This document shows positions 27,416 to 37,170 of a stretch of 64,000 nt of DNA, piece by piece. The stretch is taken from assembly GCA_902826095.1 (NCBI GenBank), contig CADEDN010000012.1, forward strand, positions 25,259 through 89,258, given 5' to 3'. The position numbers and the translations under genes are program-made. Position 1 is the stretch's first letter. Each line of letters opens with the position of its first letter. This DNA is from an uncultured Alphaproteobacteria bacterium. GTDB lineage: Bacteria; Pseudomonadota; Alphaproteobacteria; Caulobacterales; Parvularculaceae. The notes beneath the pieces were generated by a model. It saw only the letters and a program-made list of their open reading frames with translations. It was not told where the DNA came from and made no database searches.

Positions 27416-28428
27416 GGCTCGCCGATGCGCATGCTTAGAGCCTGCGGAAGACGGTGGCGGTGTTTTACAACGTGGTCGGTAACCCAACGCAGGTCCAGCA
27501 GTGTCGTGCCATCTTCTGGTGCCTCCGGTGTCCTTGGTAGCAAGACCGCCGCATATCGGCGGATGTTTGCTGACGGCCCTAAGCCTCCAAGACTGGGCGC
27601 GGTCTCGGCATACCATTTACACTGCAACAATCCGGCGCACGATCCGTCCGGCGTGCTGCCAAGCCCATCGATGCCGCCGTCACCAGAGCCACCAGTCTGG
27701 GTCCAAATTTCGCTCGGAAATTCTAGCTGCAACAGGGAAACCGCTAAGTGCTCGAACGCCGAAGGAGAGAGAGTCTCTACGAGCCTTTGTGCTGCTTGTT
27801 CGTGGTCCAGTGTCCATTCAATAGGCGGGAATTTCTCGCCCCGTATCAGGCGATCGAGGACGGAATATGATGTTATCGAATGGTCAAGAGGATGATGCCC
27901 GAAGCGCCCATACGTAGAGCGGCCAAACATGTGGTACCGCATCCAGGCTGGGAGTCGACTTATTTCAATCGGCCGGAATTCGTCGATTGGCCATCCGAGC
28001 GCAACGTCAGCGACATGCTGGCGTTCTGCATCGTTGACATTTAATTTCGCGGCCTTGCGCAATGACAGGTATTCGTCTGCCCACGGCGGGTCATCGACGA
28101 CATCAAAATCGCCCGTCACGTAGCCTGCATACACGAGCCCGCGATGCGGGCGGGGGACAATAACGATCGAGTTCGGAGTAATGGCGCGGACGAAGTTTCT
28201 GTTCTGGCTATAAATGTTCGTCCTAGCGATCGCCTGGATCTCCCACGCCCACTCTTCGTCTGGGCATCCGTAGTGGACCAAGCATTTCCTTAAGTTTCGA
28301 GGATCGTACGAGTGGTTTCGCTTAACCATCGGATAGCCAATGAACACGCGTTTCGCCCGCTCAAATATCGGAAACGCATCTGCGTCTTGGGGTTTTCCTC
28401 GGATGAAGAAGGCGATTTGCTCGGGCAT
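27412..28428 (-). CDS. Mrr-like PD-(D/E)xK restriction endonuclease
   Basis: A 338-residue protein. The C-terminal third carries the Mrr catalytic layout: FEHLAVSLLQ with Glu226, then GGSGDGGIDG with Asp250 in the loop and Asp254, then LLQCKWY with Gln269 and Lys271. The N-terminal two thirds have strand-rich sequence with VIVPRPHRGLVYAGYVTGDF, perhaps a DNA-recognition or modified-base-reading domain, which I do not recognise with confidence. Mrr-type enzymes often cut methylated DNA; here it sits 4 bases after a methyltransferase gene and overlaps the helicase gene by 4 bases, so the three should act together. Confidence 0.85.
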   Translation of the reverse strand: MPEQIAFFIRGKPQDADAFPIFERAKRVFIGYPMVKRNHSYDPRNLRKCLVHYGCPDEEWAWEIQAIARTNIYSQNRNFVRAITPNSIVIVPRPHRGLVYAGYVTGDFDVVDDPPWADEYLSLRKAAKLNVNDAERQHVADVALGWPIDEFRPIEISRLPAWMRYHMFGRSTYGRFGHHPLDHSITSYSVLDRLIRGEKFPPIEWTLDHEQAAQRLVETLSPSAFEHLAVSLLQLEFPSEIWTQTGGSGDGGIDGLGSTPDGSCAGLLQCKWYAETAPSLGGLGPSANIRRYAAVLLPRTPEAPEDGTTLLDLRWVTDHVVKHRHRLPQALSMRIGEP

Positions 28429-28432
28429 GCCG

Positions 28433-31366
28433 CTAAACCGAAAACACCTTCATCACTTCATCCCCGTAGTGGTTGATGACCTTCACCGCGATCCGTCCTG
28501 ACTTCGGCCGCGGGAAGGGGCGGGAGGTGTCGCGGTAGAGGGTCGACCAGGCGTCTTCGTCGATCTCGGCGCGGAGGGCGGTCTTGAGAGATGAGTACGG
28601 GTCGCCCGCGCCCAAAAAATAAGCGTGGCGGACGAAGAAGCTTTCTTCGTCGTAGTCGGTGTCGATGAACCAGGCGGCGATGTCCTTGGTGTCGCCGTGG
28701 CGGATTTCGCCGGTGGCGGGGACGAAGACGTCCATGCCGCGAATGGTGACGGTGAGTTCCTCGCCTTTCTCGGCAATGGCGATGTCGGGCTCGCCGATGA
28801 CCATGAAGAGGTTGGCGTTCTTGTCGCGTTTCAGGTCCGGCGCCATGTGGAGGTCGGGGTTCATCTTCGCCTTGATGATCGGCAAAGGCCCAAGCTTCGT
28901 CACCTCGCTTGCGTGCGCGTCATAGCCGAAGGCGCAGGCGATCAGGATGTCGAAGCGCGCCTCCGTCGCCTCGCGCGCGGCGGCCATCAGGTCGGTGCGG
29001 TGGAGCGTGCCGTATTCCGGGCCGATCATGATGGCGGCGCGGCGCTCGCGCGCGCCCTCCATGAAGTGCCCCTCGGCGCAGATCATGGAGCCCGCCCAGG
29101 GCGTGATGTGGGTAAAGACGATGCGATCTGCCTTCACCGTCTGCTGCACGCCGGCGGTGCGCAGGTTTTCGAGTATGACCTGAACGAAGTCGACTTCGTT
29201 GCTTAGCGCGCTCTTTCTCTTCCTCTGCCGCTTCTTGTCCGCCTTCGCCGGCTCATCGAGCAGTTCATCGTCGTCCATCGGCACGACGCGGTGCGGGGAA
29301 AGGCTTTCGACCGTGAAGGGCCCCGCGACGCGCACGCGCGATTTGTCCTCATAGGGACGGTCGTAGAGATATTCGACATCAGCGGCGCGGGCGATGGAGG
29401 CGTCGATTTCCTTCTGGCGGGCGATGCGGTTCTCCCACCATTTCGCATGCGCCTCCTTCGCTTCCTTGGGCCACTTGGCGTCCGCCTCGCGCGGGATTTC
29501 CCATTCCTCCCATTTCTGGTTCAGCGCCTCGTTGAGCGCAGCGCGGAGAGGTTCGAGCTTCTCCTGATACTGCTCCCAGATGACGTCGATTTCGGCGTTG
29601 TTGGCGATCGACTTAAGCGTGATATGCGGCGCGCGTTCATAGACGAAGCCTTGTCGCAGGTCGCCCATGAACGGCCCTTGCGTGGGGAGCTTCTTGGTGA
29701 TTTCGCTTTCGACGCGCGCGCCGTCGGCGGAGTCCTTCAGATGATAATACGGATATTTCGCGCTCATCAGCCGCTGCCGCGCGAGCGCCAACGCGACGCG
29801 CGACGTGTCGATCGTGATCCAGCGTCGCCCCCACTGCTCGGCGACAAACGCCGTCGTGCCTGACCCGCAAGTTGGATCGAGCACGAGATCGCCTGGATCG
29901 GTGGCCATCAACAGGCAGCGTTCGATGACCTTAACATTAGTTTGCACCACATATACTTTGCTCTCAGTGAAGGCGCCAGTTTGTGTGTCCGTCCAGACGT
30001 TTCCAAATCGCGCAACGGGAAAGTCTTCGAGAAAGCGAACGTAGCGAACAGAGTTCGGAGTAGGACTCCCGAGACGCCCTGCCTTAGATAGGCGAGCCAT
30101 TCCGGTCTGGTTGGTTTTCCAATAGCCCTTTCCCGGTTTGAAGTGCATTCCATTGTAAGTGACCGAGAACGCCGATACGGCGCTGCCGCTTTGCGAAGTC
30201 AGGTTGTCGTTGCTGTAGATCCGACTGCCGTCAGGCAGCTTAGAAGGATCAGATCTCTCAACTGCGCTTAATACGCGACGCTGGAACGCAGCAATTTCGA
30301 CAAGCCGGTATCTACCGCCGACATCATCCGACAGGCCCTTGGATTTGTAGAGTTCCCGATATTTCGAACTTGCCTTATCCCGGGAGTACCAAAGAATGTA
30401 AGCGCAAGAGTTATCCAGCATCGCCTCCCCGAGGCCGGTAGTAGTACGATAGGTGATCAGCGAAACCGCGCTCTCCTCCCCGAACACCTCGTCCATCACC
30501 GCACGTACGCGATGGACGTTCTCATCGCCGATCTGCACAAAGATCGAACCCGACTCGGTGAGGAGATCGCGCATCACCGTGAGTCGGTCGCGCAAGTATG
30601 TAAGATAGGAGTGGACGCCGTCCTTCCAGGTATCGCGAAAGGCCTTCACTTGCTCCGGCTCGCGCGTCAGGCTTTCGAGCGATCCGTCCTTCACGTCGCG
30701 CGAGCGGGTCGAGACCTGCCAGTTCGAATTGAAGCGGATGCCGTAGGGCGGGTCGAAATAGATCGCTTGCACCTTGCCGCGCAGTTTCTCGCGCTCGGCG
30801 AGCGAGGCCATCACCTGCAAGCTATCACCGAGGATCATGCGGTTCGACCAGTGCTGGTCGTGCTCGTAGAATTCGGTCTTCGCCTCGGCGTCGAGGCCGT
30901 TGAAATCGGCGAAGAGGTCGGGCCCGTCATCCTTCGCCGCTTTCGACCGGCGCACGAGATCGTCGATCAGCGCCTTCGGGTGCACTTTCTCCTGCACATA
31001 GATCGGGGGCACATTGACGACGAGGTCGGTCCAGTCCTGCCGGTCCTTGCCGCGCCAGACGAGCTGCGCCTCGCCAAGTTCGACCTTGCCGGTCTCAACC
31101 AGCCGCTCCCGCTGCTCTTTTGTCAGCGTGATCGTCATGCCCTTCCAGATGATCTGCGGATCAAGGTCCTGATCGCGATCGCGAACGGCGCCTTTCGGCA
31201 ACGGCGTCGCGCGGGGATAGCGCACGGGCTTTGCGGGCGTCATCTCCTCGATGCGCTCGGAAATCGCTTGCAACTCCGCCGTCGGAATATTCCGCCGCCG
31301 CGCCTGCTCATGCGTCAGGGTTTCGACCTGTTTGGTTTTTGCCTTTTGCGGCACTTTTCTGGCCAT
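28433..31366 (-). CDS. Type III restriction-modification methyltransferase (Mod-like)
   Basis: A 977-residue DNA adenine or cytosine-N4 methyltransferase. The catalytic DPPY is at residues 205-208 and the AdoMet-binding DPTCGSGTTA at 497-506. This order (DPPY first) marks the beta class, as in type III Mod subunits. The long insert between the two motifs is the expected target-recognition region. The C-terminal 350 residues are an extension with an apparent helical and then mixed domain. It protects self DNA from the Res subunit encoded upstream. The length is greater than the usual 600-700 residues for Mod. Confidence 0.92.
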   Translation of the reverse strand: MARKVPQKAKTKQVETLTHEQARRRNIPTAELQAISERIEEMTPAKPVRYPRATPLPKGAVRDRDQDLDPQIIWKGMTITLTKEQRERLVETGKVELGEAQLVWRGKDRQDWTDLVVNVPPIYVQEKVHPKALIDDLVRRSKAAKDDGPDLFADFNGLDAEAKTEFYEHDQHWSNRMILGDSLQVMASLAEREKLRGKVQAIYFDPPYGIRFNSNWQVSTRSRDVKDGSLESLTREPEQVKAFRDTWKDGVHSYLTYLRDRLTVMRDLLTESGSIFVQIGDENVHRVRAVMDEVFGEESAVSLITYRTTTGLGEAMLDNSCAYILWYSRDKASSKYRELYKSKGLSDDVGGRYRLVEIAAFQRRVLSAVERSDPSKLPDGSRIYSNDNLTSQSGSAVSAFSVTYNGMHFKPGKGYWKTNQTGMARLSKAGRLGSPTPNSVRYVRFLEDFPVARFGNVWTDTQTGAFTESKVYVVQTNVKVIERCLLMATDPGDLVLDPTCGSGTTAFVAEQWGRRWITIDTSRVALALARQRLMSAKYPYYHLKDSADGARVESEITKKLPTQGPFMGDLRQGFVYERAPHITLKSIANNAEIDVIWEQYQEKLEPLRAALNEALNQKWEEWEIPREADAKWPKEAKEAHAKWWENRIARQKEIDASIARAADVEYLYDRPYEDKSRVRVAGPFTVESLSPHRVVPMDDDELLDEPAKADKKRQRKRKSALSNEVDFVQVILENLRTAGVQQTVKADRIVFTHITPWAGSMICAEGHFMEGARERRAAIMIGPEYGTLHRTDLMAAAREATEARFDILIACAFGYDAHASEVTKLGPLPIIKAKMNPDLHMAPDLKRDKNANLFMVIGEPDIAIAEKGEELTVTIRGMDVFVPATGEIRHGDTKDIAAWFIDTDYDEESFFVRHAYFLGAGDPYSSLKTALRAEIDEDAWSTLYRDTSRPFPRPKSGRIAVKVINHYGDEVMKVFSV

Positions 31367-31378
31367 AACTCGTCCGCC

Positions 31379-32086
31379 TTACCCCCGTCGTCCAAACAGC
31401 GAACCCACAATTCCTCGTTTCGGCTTGCAAACGCGCTCCCTCAGGCGGACAAACTCGCCATGGTCAATCTCTGCTTTGCTGACGGTTTCGCGTTCCGAAT
31501 ATCGATAGCTGTTTGGGTGTTCGCCTCTGCTGAGAACAAAAATATCAACAATGGGATTAAGCCGCCTGACTCCCTCGATACCTGCATTCAGGGTTTCGCC
31601 ATTCACATTGCCGGCTGAAATGAGAATGATGTCATAGGTAAGCTCTTCGGAGAAACGATACGGGTGCGAGCTTTTGTCTTCGCCGTCCCTCAATTGAACT
31701 GTTGAACCACGCGCGCGCATTACATCCTTGCGATGCCTCTCGGCGCTATTAGGTAGGGTTTCGCGGCCCCAACCGATATCTGTTTTTACGTCGATCAGAT
31801 GATCGATGCTGCCGCCCCGAATGAGCATCAAGTCAGGATAGAATGTGCGCGTCTTATCATAATCCGGCGGCGCTTTCTTTAGCGAAGTCGGCTGATCGAT
31901 ACGTATCATGTCAATGCAAGGACAGGATGCCAGCAGATAAGCTGAGAGGATGTCTTCCGCCTCTGCAGAAATCGAACGAGAACGCCCGCGCTTCATCCGG
32001 CCTCTAATGCGTGGTTCTTTCGCTTCGCTTCGGCGAGAGCGACGATAAGCTGAAACAATTTCTTGCATGAAGATCTCAGGCGTCAC
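31379..32086 (-). CDS. Putative PD-(D/E)xK nuclease-like protein inside the restriction operon
   Basis: A 235-residue protein with a likely PD-(D/E)xK core: YPDLMLIRG with Asp85, 14 residues later LIDVKTDIGW with Asp99 and Lys101, and an upstream acidic helix (AEAEDIL with Glu44). The rest does not match a family I know. The start is GTG at 32086, overlapping the res gene by 11 bases; an ATG at 32068 is the alternative. Its place between res and mod, on the same transcript, suggests that it is a working part of the system, either an additional nuclease or a specificity partner. Confidence 0.72.
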   Translation of the reverse strand: MTPEIFMQEIVSAYRRSRRSEAKEPRIRGRMKRGRSRSISAEAEDILSAYLLASCPCIDMIRIDQPTSLKKAPPDYDKTRTFYPDLMLIRGGSIDHLIDVKTDIGWGRETLPNSAERHRKDVMRARGSTVQLRDGEDKSSHPYRFSEELTYDIILISAGNVNGETLNAGIEGVRRLNPIVDIFVLSRGEHPNSYRYSERETVSKAEIDHGEFVRLRERVCKPKRGIVGSLFGRRG

Positions 32087-35000
32087 GATCTACGCCGTTG
32101 ACATATTTTTTTTCGATCAGCGCCTTCAACGCCTTTTCCATACCGAACACCTCGGTGAATTCCGCAAAGGCCCAGCGGCCAAAACGCTTCAGATTGTTGA
32201 CGCCAGGGACCCACATTTCCTTCATCGTCTGCGCTTTCATGGCGGCGTCTTCGTCGCGATAGCCTTTGACTTCGAGGATGAGGTTCAAGGGATCCGCGGG
32301 GCCCCGCCCGTCATCAAGCCGGACGATGAAATCCGGCACGTAACGCCGGGTGACCGGACCATTGCGGTATGGGACTTCGAAGCCGAGACCCTGGTTCTTG
32401 ACGTAAGCGAGAACGCGCGGATGCTCCTCGCAGATGCGCGCCATTTCGGCTTCCCAGTTCGAATCCTCGACGACATGGCTGACGTGGCATTTGCGCGGGT
32501 CCGTGGTGAAGCACGGCTTCGAGGTCGTGAAATTTACAAAGCGCGTATCGCCTTCCGGATTGAAGGAGTCGATGACGGCGGTGACGCGGTTCTCGCCGTC
32601 CGGCGCGCGCTGGCTGGCGAGAAAGATGCGCTCGGTCGCCTGGTCGATGACGCCCGGCCATGTGACCATCGCGGGATATGTGCCTTCCGCCTCGCAGATG
32701 AGATAGCCGCCATCGAGCCATTGCGTGACGATGCGCTTCACCTGCGGGAAGAGCGCGTTGTTCATGCCGCCGCCGTCCGCCTGAAACTTCGTCGACAGGA
32801 GATGCTTGGTGAACCGATAGGCGATCGACATCGGCCGGGCGTGCTCGTCGAGCGGCTCCTCCGGCGACATGATCTCCTGCTCGCCGACGACGCCGGACAT
32901 GTAGGTCTTGGTGGCGCCGAACAGCATTGGCGTCAGGCGAAGCTCCGAATCCTTCGTGAACGTCGCCGTGATTTTCTCGTCGGGAAGTTCAGTGCGATAA
33001 CCGGCGACGCGCGGGAAACGGATGGCGAGCGCAGCGCGTTCTCGCCTTGCATGAACGCGCGTGACTGGCTTTGGCGCCGAGGGCGGGGCGACGGTCGGCT
33101 TTGCGGTGAAGTTGAACGGAATGCCCATGATGTCGGCATATTCGACATCGAAGAGGCCCTCGGCGTTCAACTCATAACTCTTGCGCCGCAGCGCACGGCC
33201 GACGACCTGTTCACAGAGAAGTTGCGTGCCGAAGGCGCGCACACCGAGGATGTGCGTGACCGTGTTGGCGTCCCAGCCTTCGGTCAGCATGGCGACCGAA
33301 ACGACGCACCGCACGGATTCCCCTAAACGGCCCTTCTGCCCGACCGTGTTCATCACTTCCCGGAGCAAATCCTCGTCGCTGATCTTCACGTCGCCGCCGG
33401 CGCCCTCGCGCAGGGCTTTCTCACGGCGGAAGGCTTCGATCTCAGGGCCCATGACATGTTTGAACGTGTCGTTGAGCGCCTCGCCGGAGTCGATCTGCAC
33501 GGAATCGATGAGGAGCGTATTCGGCTTGGCGAGGCGCTCTTGCGTCACCGGGTCGTAATTGCTGAAGAGCGCCAGATGTCCAGGGTGCACGGCGGCGGGG
33601 CTGTCATCTGTTTCCGGCGTTTCGTATCCGGCGATCCAGTCATGGACGATTTGCGACGTCGTCGTGTTGTTGCAGACGACGATGAAGACCGGCGGCACGT
33701 CATGACCCTTCGCGCGCCATTCGGCATCGGTCTCGACGTAGTGGGCGTAGAGCGAGCGCAATGCCGTGATGAGCGGCGTCACTTCGGCCAGCGCGTCCGG
33801 GTTGCCGCCGCCGGATTTGGCGCGGCCCTTCTTCGGCAGTTTCTTGCCGATGTGCTCCCAGAGGTCGCGATAGATCGGGTTGCCGGATGAGATGTAGTTG
33901 TCGAGGATCGGGACACGCGGGAGTTTGACGATGCCGCATTCGATCGCGTCCATCAGCGAGAAGTCGGAGACCGTCCAGGGGAACAGGGTGCCTTCGCGAT
34001 AGCCCGATCCGCGCAGGAAAAACGGCGTAGCCGAAAGATCGTAGATCGCGCGGACACCGATTTTCTCTTTTAGCTTTTCGATGCCGCTGATCCAGAGGCG
34101 CGCGGCGGCATTGTTTTGTTTCGCCTCTTCTTTTTCATCGCCCTTCGCTTCGGCGACCTCATCCGTTCCGGGCTTTTCCCGGTAGCAATGGTGCGCCTCG
34201 TCGTTGATGACGACGACGTTCTTCATGTTGAAGAGATCGCCGACGGCGCGGCGAAGCATTTCGCCCTCTGTTTCAAGCGTCGCAATCTTCTCGCCGCGCC
34301 AGCCTTCGATCGCGCCGCGCGTTCCCTTGGCGACTTTCATTTTCTCGCGCTGCTGGAATGCGTGGTAATTTGTGACGACGACCTTCGCCTGGGTGACGTC
34401 GGCGAGCATGTCCATCGGCACGAGCTCGCGCTTCTCGTAGTAGCTGTCAGGATCGGTCGGATCGAGCACGCGCAATCGATCGCGGATGGTGATGCCCGGC
34501 GAGATGATGAGAAAGCCCTTGGAGAAATTTTTTGAGGATGGCGCGCGCACGGCGTTCACCGTTTGCCAGGCGATGAGCATCGCCATGACGGTCGTCTTGC
34601 CGGCGCCCGTCGCCATCTTCATGGCGAGCCGAAAGATTTTGGGGTTGGCTTCCTTGTTGCCGCCTTCCAGGTGATCCCAGATACGCTTGTATTGACCTTG
34701 ACCGCGCGCGACTTCGGTCAGCCAGATGATCGTTTCGGCCGCCTCGCGCTGACAGAAGAACGGGCGGATCGACGCGAATTGGTGATTGCGCCAGTGGTCG
34801 AGCAGCCGGCGCGTCGCGGGCGTTACGCCCCAATCCGCCGTCGCCGGGAGTTCGCGCCAGCTTTTCACATGCTGGCGGATGTCGTTGATCATCCAGGCGG
34901 GGTCGTATTTGTGATCCTCTTCGTCCAGGAGGCTTGGCTGGGCCGCCGCGGCGGGCCCCCGCTTGGCTTTCGGTACTGGCGTTACATGACGGTCAGACTT

Positions 35001-35123
35001 TCGCCGCTCTGGCTTCGGGGGCGCATTAGTCGGTTGCCCGTTATTGTCGAGCACATGATGGAGCTGCGGCTCCTCATATGGCGAGTTCAGGATTGGCCGC
35101 TTGAAAAAGTCGTGCTCGGACAT
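32076..35123 (-). CDS. Type III restriction enzyme Res-like helicase-nuclease
   Basis: A 1,015-residue DEAD/DEAH-type translocase and nuclease. Walker A is ATGAGKTT at residues 171-178. NDEAHHC is the motif II box, DLSATPFFL is motif III, and a second RecA domain carries the motif EGWDANTVTHILG and QLLCEQVVGRALRR. Near the C-terminus PDFIVRL followed by LILEVKGY gives the PD...ExK nuclease site. This is the standard Res architecture. It is the first gene of the five-gene operon, so the order is Res, nuclease-like, Mod, Mrr-like, helicase, unlike the usual mod-res pair. Confidence 0.92.
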   Translation of the reverse strand: MSEHDFFKRPILNSPYEEPQLHHVLDNNGQPTNAPPKPERRKSDRHVTPVPKAKRGPAAAAQPSLLDEEDHKYDPAWMINDIRQHVKSWRELPATADWGVTPATRRLLDHWRNHQFASIRPFFCQREAAETIIWLTEVARGQGQYKRIWDHLEGGNKEANPKIFRLAMKMATGAGKTTVMAMLIAWQTVNAVRAPSSKNFSKGFLIISPGITIRDRLRVLDPTDPDSYYEKRELVPMDMLADVTQAKVVVTNYHAFQQREKMKVAKGTRGAIEGWRGEKIATLETEGEMLRRAVGDLFNMKNVVVINDEAHHCYREKPGTDEVAEAKGDEKEEAKQNNAAARLWISGIEKLKEKIGVRAIYDLSATPFFLRGSGYREGTLFPWTVSDFSLMDAIECGIVKLPRVPILDNYISSGNPIYRDLWEHIGKKLPKKGRAKSGGGNPDALAEVTPLITALRSLYAHYVETDAEWRAKGHDVPPVFIVVCNNTTTSQIVHDWIAGYETPETDDSPAAVHPGHLALFSNYDPVTQERLAKPNTLLIDSVQIDSGEALNDTFKHVMGPEIEAFRREKALREGAGGDVKISDEDLLREVMNTVGQKGRLGESVRCVVSVAMLTEGWDANTVTHILGVRAFGTQLLCEQVVGRALRRKSYELNAEGLFDVEYADIMGIPFNFTAKPTVAPPSAPKPVTRVHARRERAALAIRFPRVAGYRTELPDEKITATFTKDSELRLTPMLFGATKTYMSGVVGEQEIMSPEEPLDEHARPMSIAYRFTKHLLSTKFQADGGGMNNALFPQVKRIVTQWLDGGYLICEAEGTYPAMVTWPGVIDQATERIFLASQRAPDGENRVTAVIDSFNPEGDTRFVNFTTSKPCFTTDPRKCHVSHVVEDSNWEAEMARICEEHPRVLAYVKNQGLGFEVPYRNGPVTRRYVPDFIVRLDDGRGPADPLNLILEVKGYRDEDAAMKAQTMKEMWVPGVNNLKRFGRWAFAEFTEVFGMEKALKALIEKKYVNGVDRDA

Positions 35124-35368
35124 GCCCCTCTATCCGGTTAGCGCGCGGCCTTCCGGCGCCGCGAGTCGATAAGCCTTGGAACGATTCTCTGCTCTTAGCG
35201 CGGGGGCCGCCAATCAGCAATTGTACAAACGAGTTTCGACTGTTTTCAAGACTTCAATGAGAGCGGAATTACGCCACTATAATGCCGTCACTTCATTCGA
35301 AATCCAGTGCGTTTCAATCATGCGGGATTTTTTACACGACCAACAGGCCCGCTCTGCTTTATTAAAAA

Positions 35369-36679
35369 TCACGCCTTCATGTCGCCAAGCCTCCGATGCG
35401 CAGCGCCGATCCGATCGCGGGTTTCGTCATCAACGCCCGCGGTAGCGGCAAAGTCGTTCCATTTGCCGACAGAGTCGTCCACTTCTTCGATGATGCGGCG
35501 CGCCTTTGCGGGTTTGGTCCCGCCTGTCTCGGCGAGCGCGATCAAATCATCGACACCGAAGCCGTCGCGCTTGCCGTTGAGGCTCATCTGGTGGCGGCTC
35601 GTCCACGCGCCTGAGGGGTTGTAGGAATAGGCGACGTCGAACGCCGGCGACAGCCGCCAGTCGCCCGCCTTGTTCATCAGGAAGGCGATGTTCTTCACGT
35701 GGTCGTCGTGATTGCGGGCGGTCACGTTGAAGACGGCGCGGCGGAATTGCTGTTCGACATCCGCCATCGGCAGGCGCAGGCGCCGGATGGTCTGCAGCGC
35801 CTGTTCATAGGAATAGGCGTCCGGCTGATTGAAATCGAAATGCATCATGGCGGCGAGCGACTGCATGTGCAGCTTCTCGCCCGCATCGGTGCGGTCGAAC
35901 CGTTTCGTCATGAAATGCGCCCTCCCGCCTTCGCGATGGAGGCGGCAGGGCGCCATATCGACGCCGGCGTCCAACGCCATCAGATGATAGGCGTATTCGA
36001 TGAGGCCGAAGCCTTGCGGGTCGGCGAGCTCGCGGTCGCGATTGCCGGAAACACTGTCGAATTTCATGAGCCAGTAGGTGAAGCCTTCACCTGCCTTCAC
36101 CTGACCTGACCGGAACTCCCCCGTCGTCTCGTTCCAGGCGAGGATCGCTTTGGCGCGCGCACCGCCAGCCGAGGTTCCGACGCGGATGATGTCTTCAATC
36201 GCTTTCGCGTCCTGCGTTCCGCCAAGCGTTCCGGCGAGCGCCTTACGCTCATTGAGCACTCTATTTGCGAGATCGACGAGCGCCGCGACTTCGAGCGTCC
36301 GTCCCCGCGTCGGGCTGCCGAGAATCGCCGGTTCGAATTCGAGGGCGCCCATGCCGCGCGCGCCGATGTAACAGAGCCGTTCGACCGGATTGAAACTCTC
36401 AGGGCTACGCCCTTGCGCGGCGAGCCAGGCGTCGATCACCGCATTGCCGAATTTGTCTGGCAGGGAATCGGCGAGCAGTCCGGGAAGTCCCTTGAAGGCG
36501 TCGCGCGGCAGGCCGAGAAATTCGTAAGGCGCTTCGCGCAGCGGCATCATGAGGGGCGCGACCTCGATGCCGCTGCCGACGAATTCCGGCGCGTACTGGA
36601 AGACGCCGATCTCGCGATCCTCGACCCATGATACGGCGCCGATCTCGCTGCCCCAGAGGATGACCCGCGCGTCGGTCAT
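35369..36679 (-). CDS. hipA: HipA-family toxin kinase
   Basis: A 436-residue Ser/Thr kinase-fold toxin of the HipBA type. The N-terminal HipA domain (GVFQYAPEFVGSGIEVAPL, then LLADSLPDKFG) is followed by the nucleotide-binding loop GTSAGGARAK at 168-177, the catalytic segment ARNHDDHVKNIAFL near residue 320 and the metal-binding SPAFDVAYS near 345. The domains are full length, so it looks active. HipA kinases phosphorylate aminoacyl-tRNA synthetases or similar targets and arrest growth. The start overlaps hipB by 4 bases. Confidence 0.93.
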   Translation of the reverse strand: MTDARVILWGSEIGAVSWVEDREIGVFQYAPEFVGSGIEVAPLMMPLREAPYEFLGLPRDAFKGLPGLLADSLPDKFGNAVIDAWLAAQGRSPESFNPVERLCYIGARGMGALEFEPAILGSPTRGRTLEVAALVDLANRVLNERKALAGTLGGTQDAKAIEDIIRVGTSAGGARAKAILAWNETTGEFRSGQVKAGEGFTYWLMKFDSVSGNRDRELADPQGFGLIEYAYHLMALDAGVDMAPCRLHREGGRAHFMTKRFDRTDAGEKLHMQSLAAMMHFDFNQPDAYSYEQALQTIRRLRLPMADVEQQFRRAVFNVTARNHDDHVKNIAFLMNKAGDWRLSPAFDVAYSYNPSGAWTSRHQMSLNGKRDGFGVDDLIALAETGGTKPAKARRIIEEVDDSVGKWNDFAATAGVDDETRDRIGAAHRRLGDMKA

Positions 36680-37035
36680 CGGTCGTCGCCCTTGTCATCC
36701 CAACGCCAGGGCCGTGCGGCCGGCTTCGATGTCCGGCGCGCGCGCTGTCGCTCCTTGCCCTGACGAACGCGCTCGATCGGCCGGATTGCAGGGTCCGGGA
36801 GCAGGACGGCGAAACGATCGGCGAGCCCCAATGCGCGCATGACGCGGATCAGCGTGTCGAGCGACACGCCTTCGCCGTTTTCGAGGCGGGTCATCGTGCG
36901 CCGCGAAATTCCGGCTTCCTCCGCGAGATCGGTCTGGTTGATGTTCCGCGCGAGCCGGATTTCCAGCAAACGTTGGCCGAGCATTTTCTCGATGTCACCC
37001 GGCGAGGCGGTCTCGAATTCAAATTTTTGCGCCAT
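36676..37035 (-). CDS. hipB: HipB-type antitoxin (XRE-family repressor)
   Basis: A 119-residue Cro/CI-type helix-turn-helix protein; the DNA-binding core is LGQRLLEIRLARNINQTDLA followed by EEAGISRRTMTRLENGEGVS, and the C-terminal tail is basic. It would neutralise HipA and repress its own operon. I chose the ATG at 37035 because GGAG lies 6 bases before it; an ATG at 37047 adds four residues. The perfect palindrome 115 bases upstream is a candidate operator. Confidence 0.9.
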   Translation of the reverse strand: MAQKFEFETASPGDIEKMLGQRLLEIRLARNINQTDLAEEAGISRRTMTRLENGEGVSLDTLIRVMRALGLADRFAVLLPDPAIRPIERVRQGKERQRARRTSKPAARPWRWDDKGDDR

Positions 37036-37150
37036 ATAATTCTCCATAAGACGGTATCAAATGGCTTTTGCGTAACATACGGCGCAACGATTAAGAATCA
37101 ATGATTGACGCTTTATCGCGCCACATTATATGCGAAAGCTGCACGAAAGT

Positions 37151-37170
37151 CATATATTGCGCAATATATG
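37151..37170. promoter_or_regulatory. Perfect 20-bp palindrome in the hipB-gajA intergenic region
   Basis: CATATATTGCGCAATATATG reads identically on both strands. It lies 115 bases upstream of hipB and 313 bases upstream of the Gabija genes, in a 447-base, AT-rich, divergent intergenic region (37036-37482) that holds no other gene I can support. Related half-sites (CGCCATATAAT at the hipB start, CGCCACATTATATGCG near 37120) suggest several binding sites. The size and symmetry fit an antitoxin operator, probably for HipB. Confidence 0.6.

Noticed and set aside
27927..27945. TGGTACCGC near 27935 as a possible attachment repeat
   Set aside because: The match to the tRNA-His 3' end stops after 9 bases and lies inside a coding gene.
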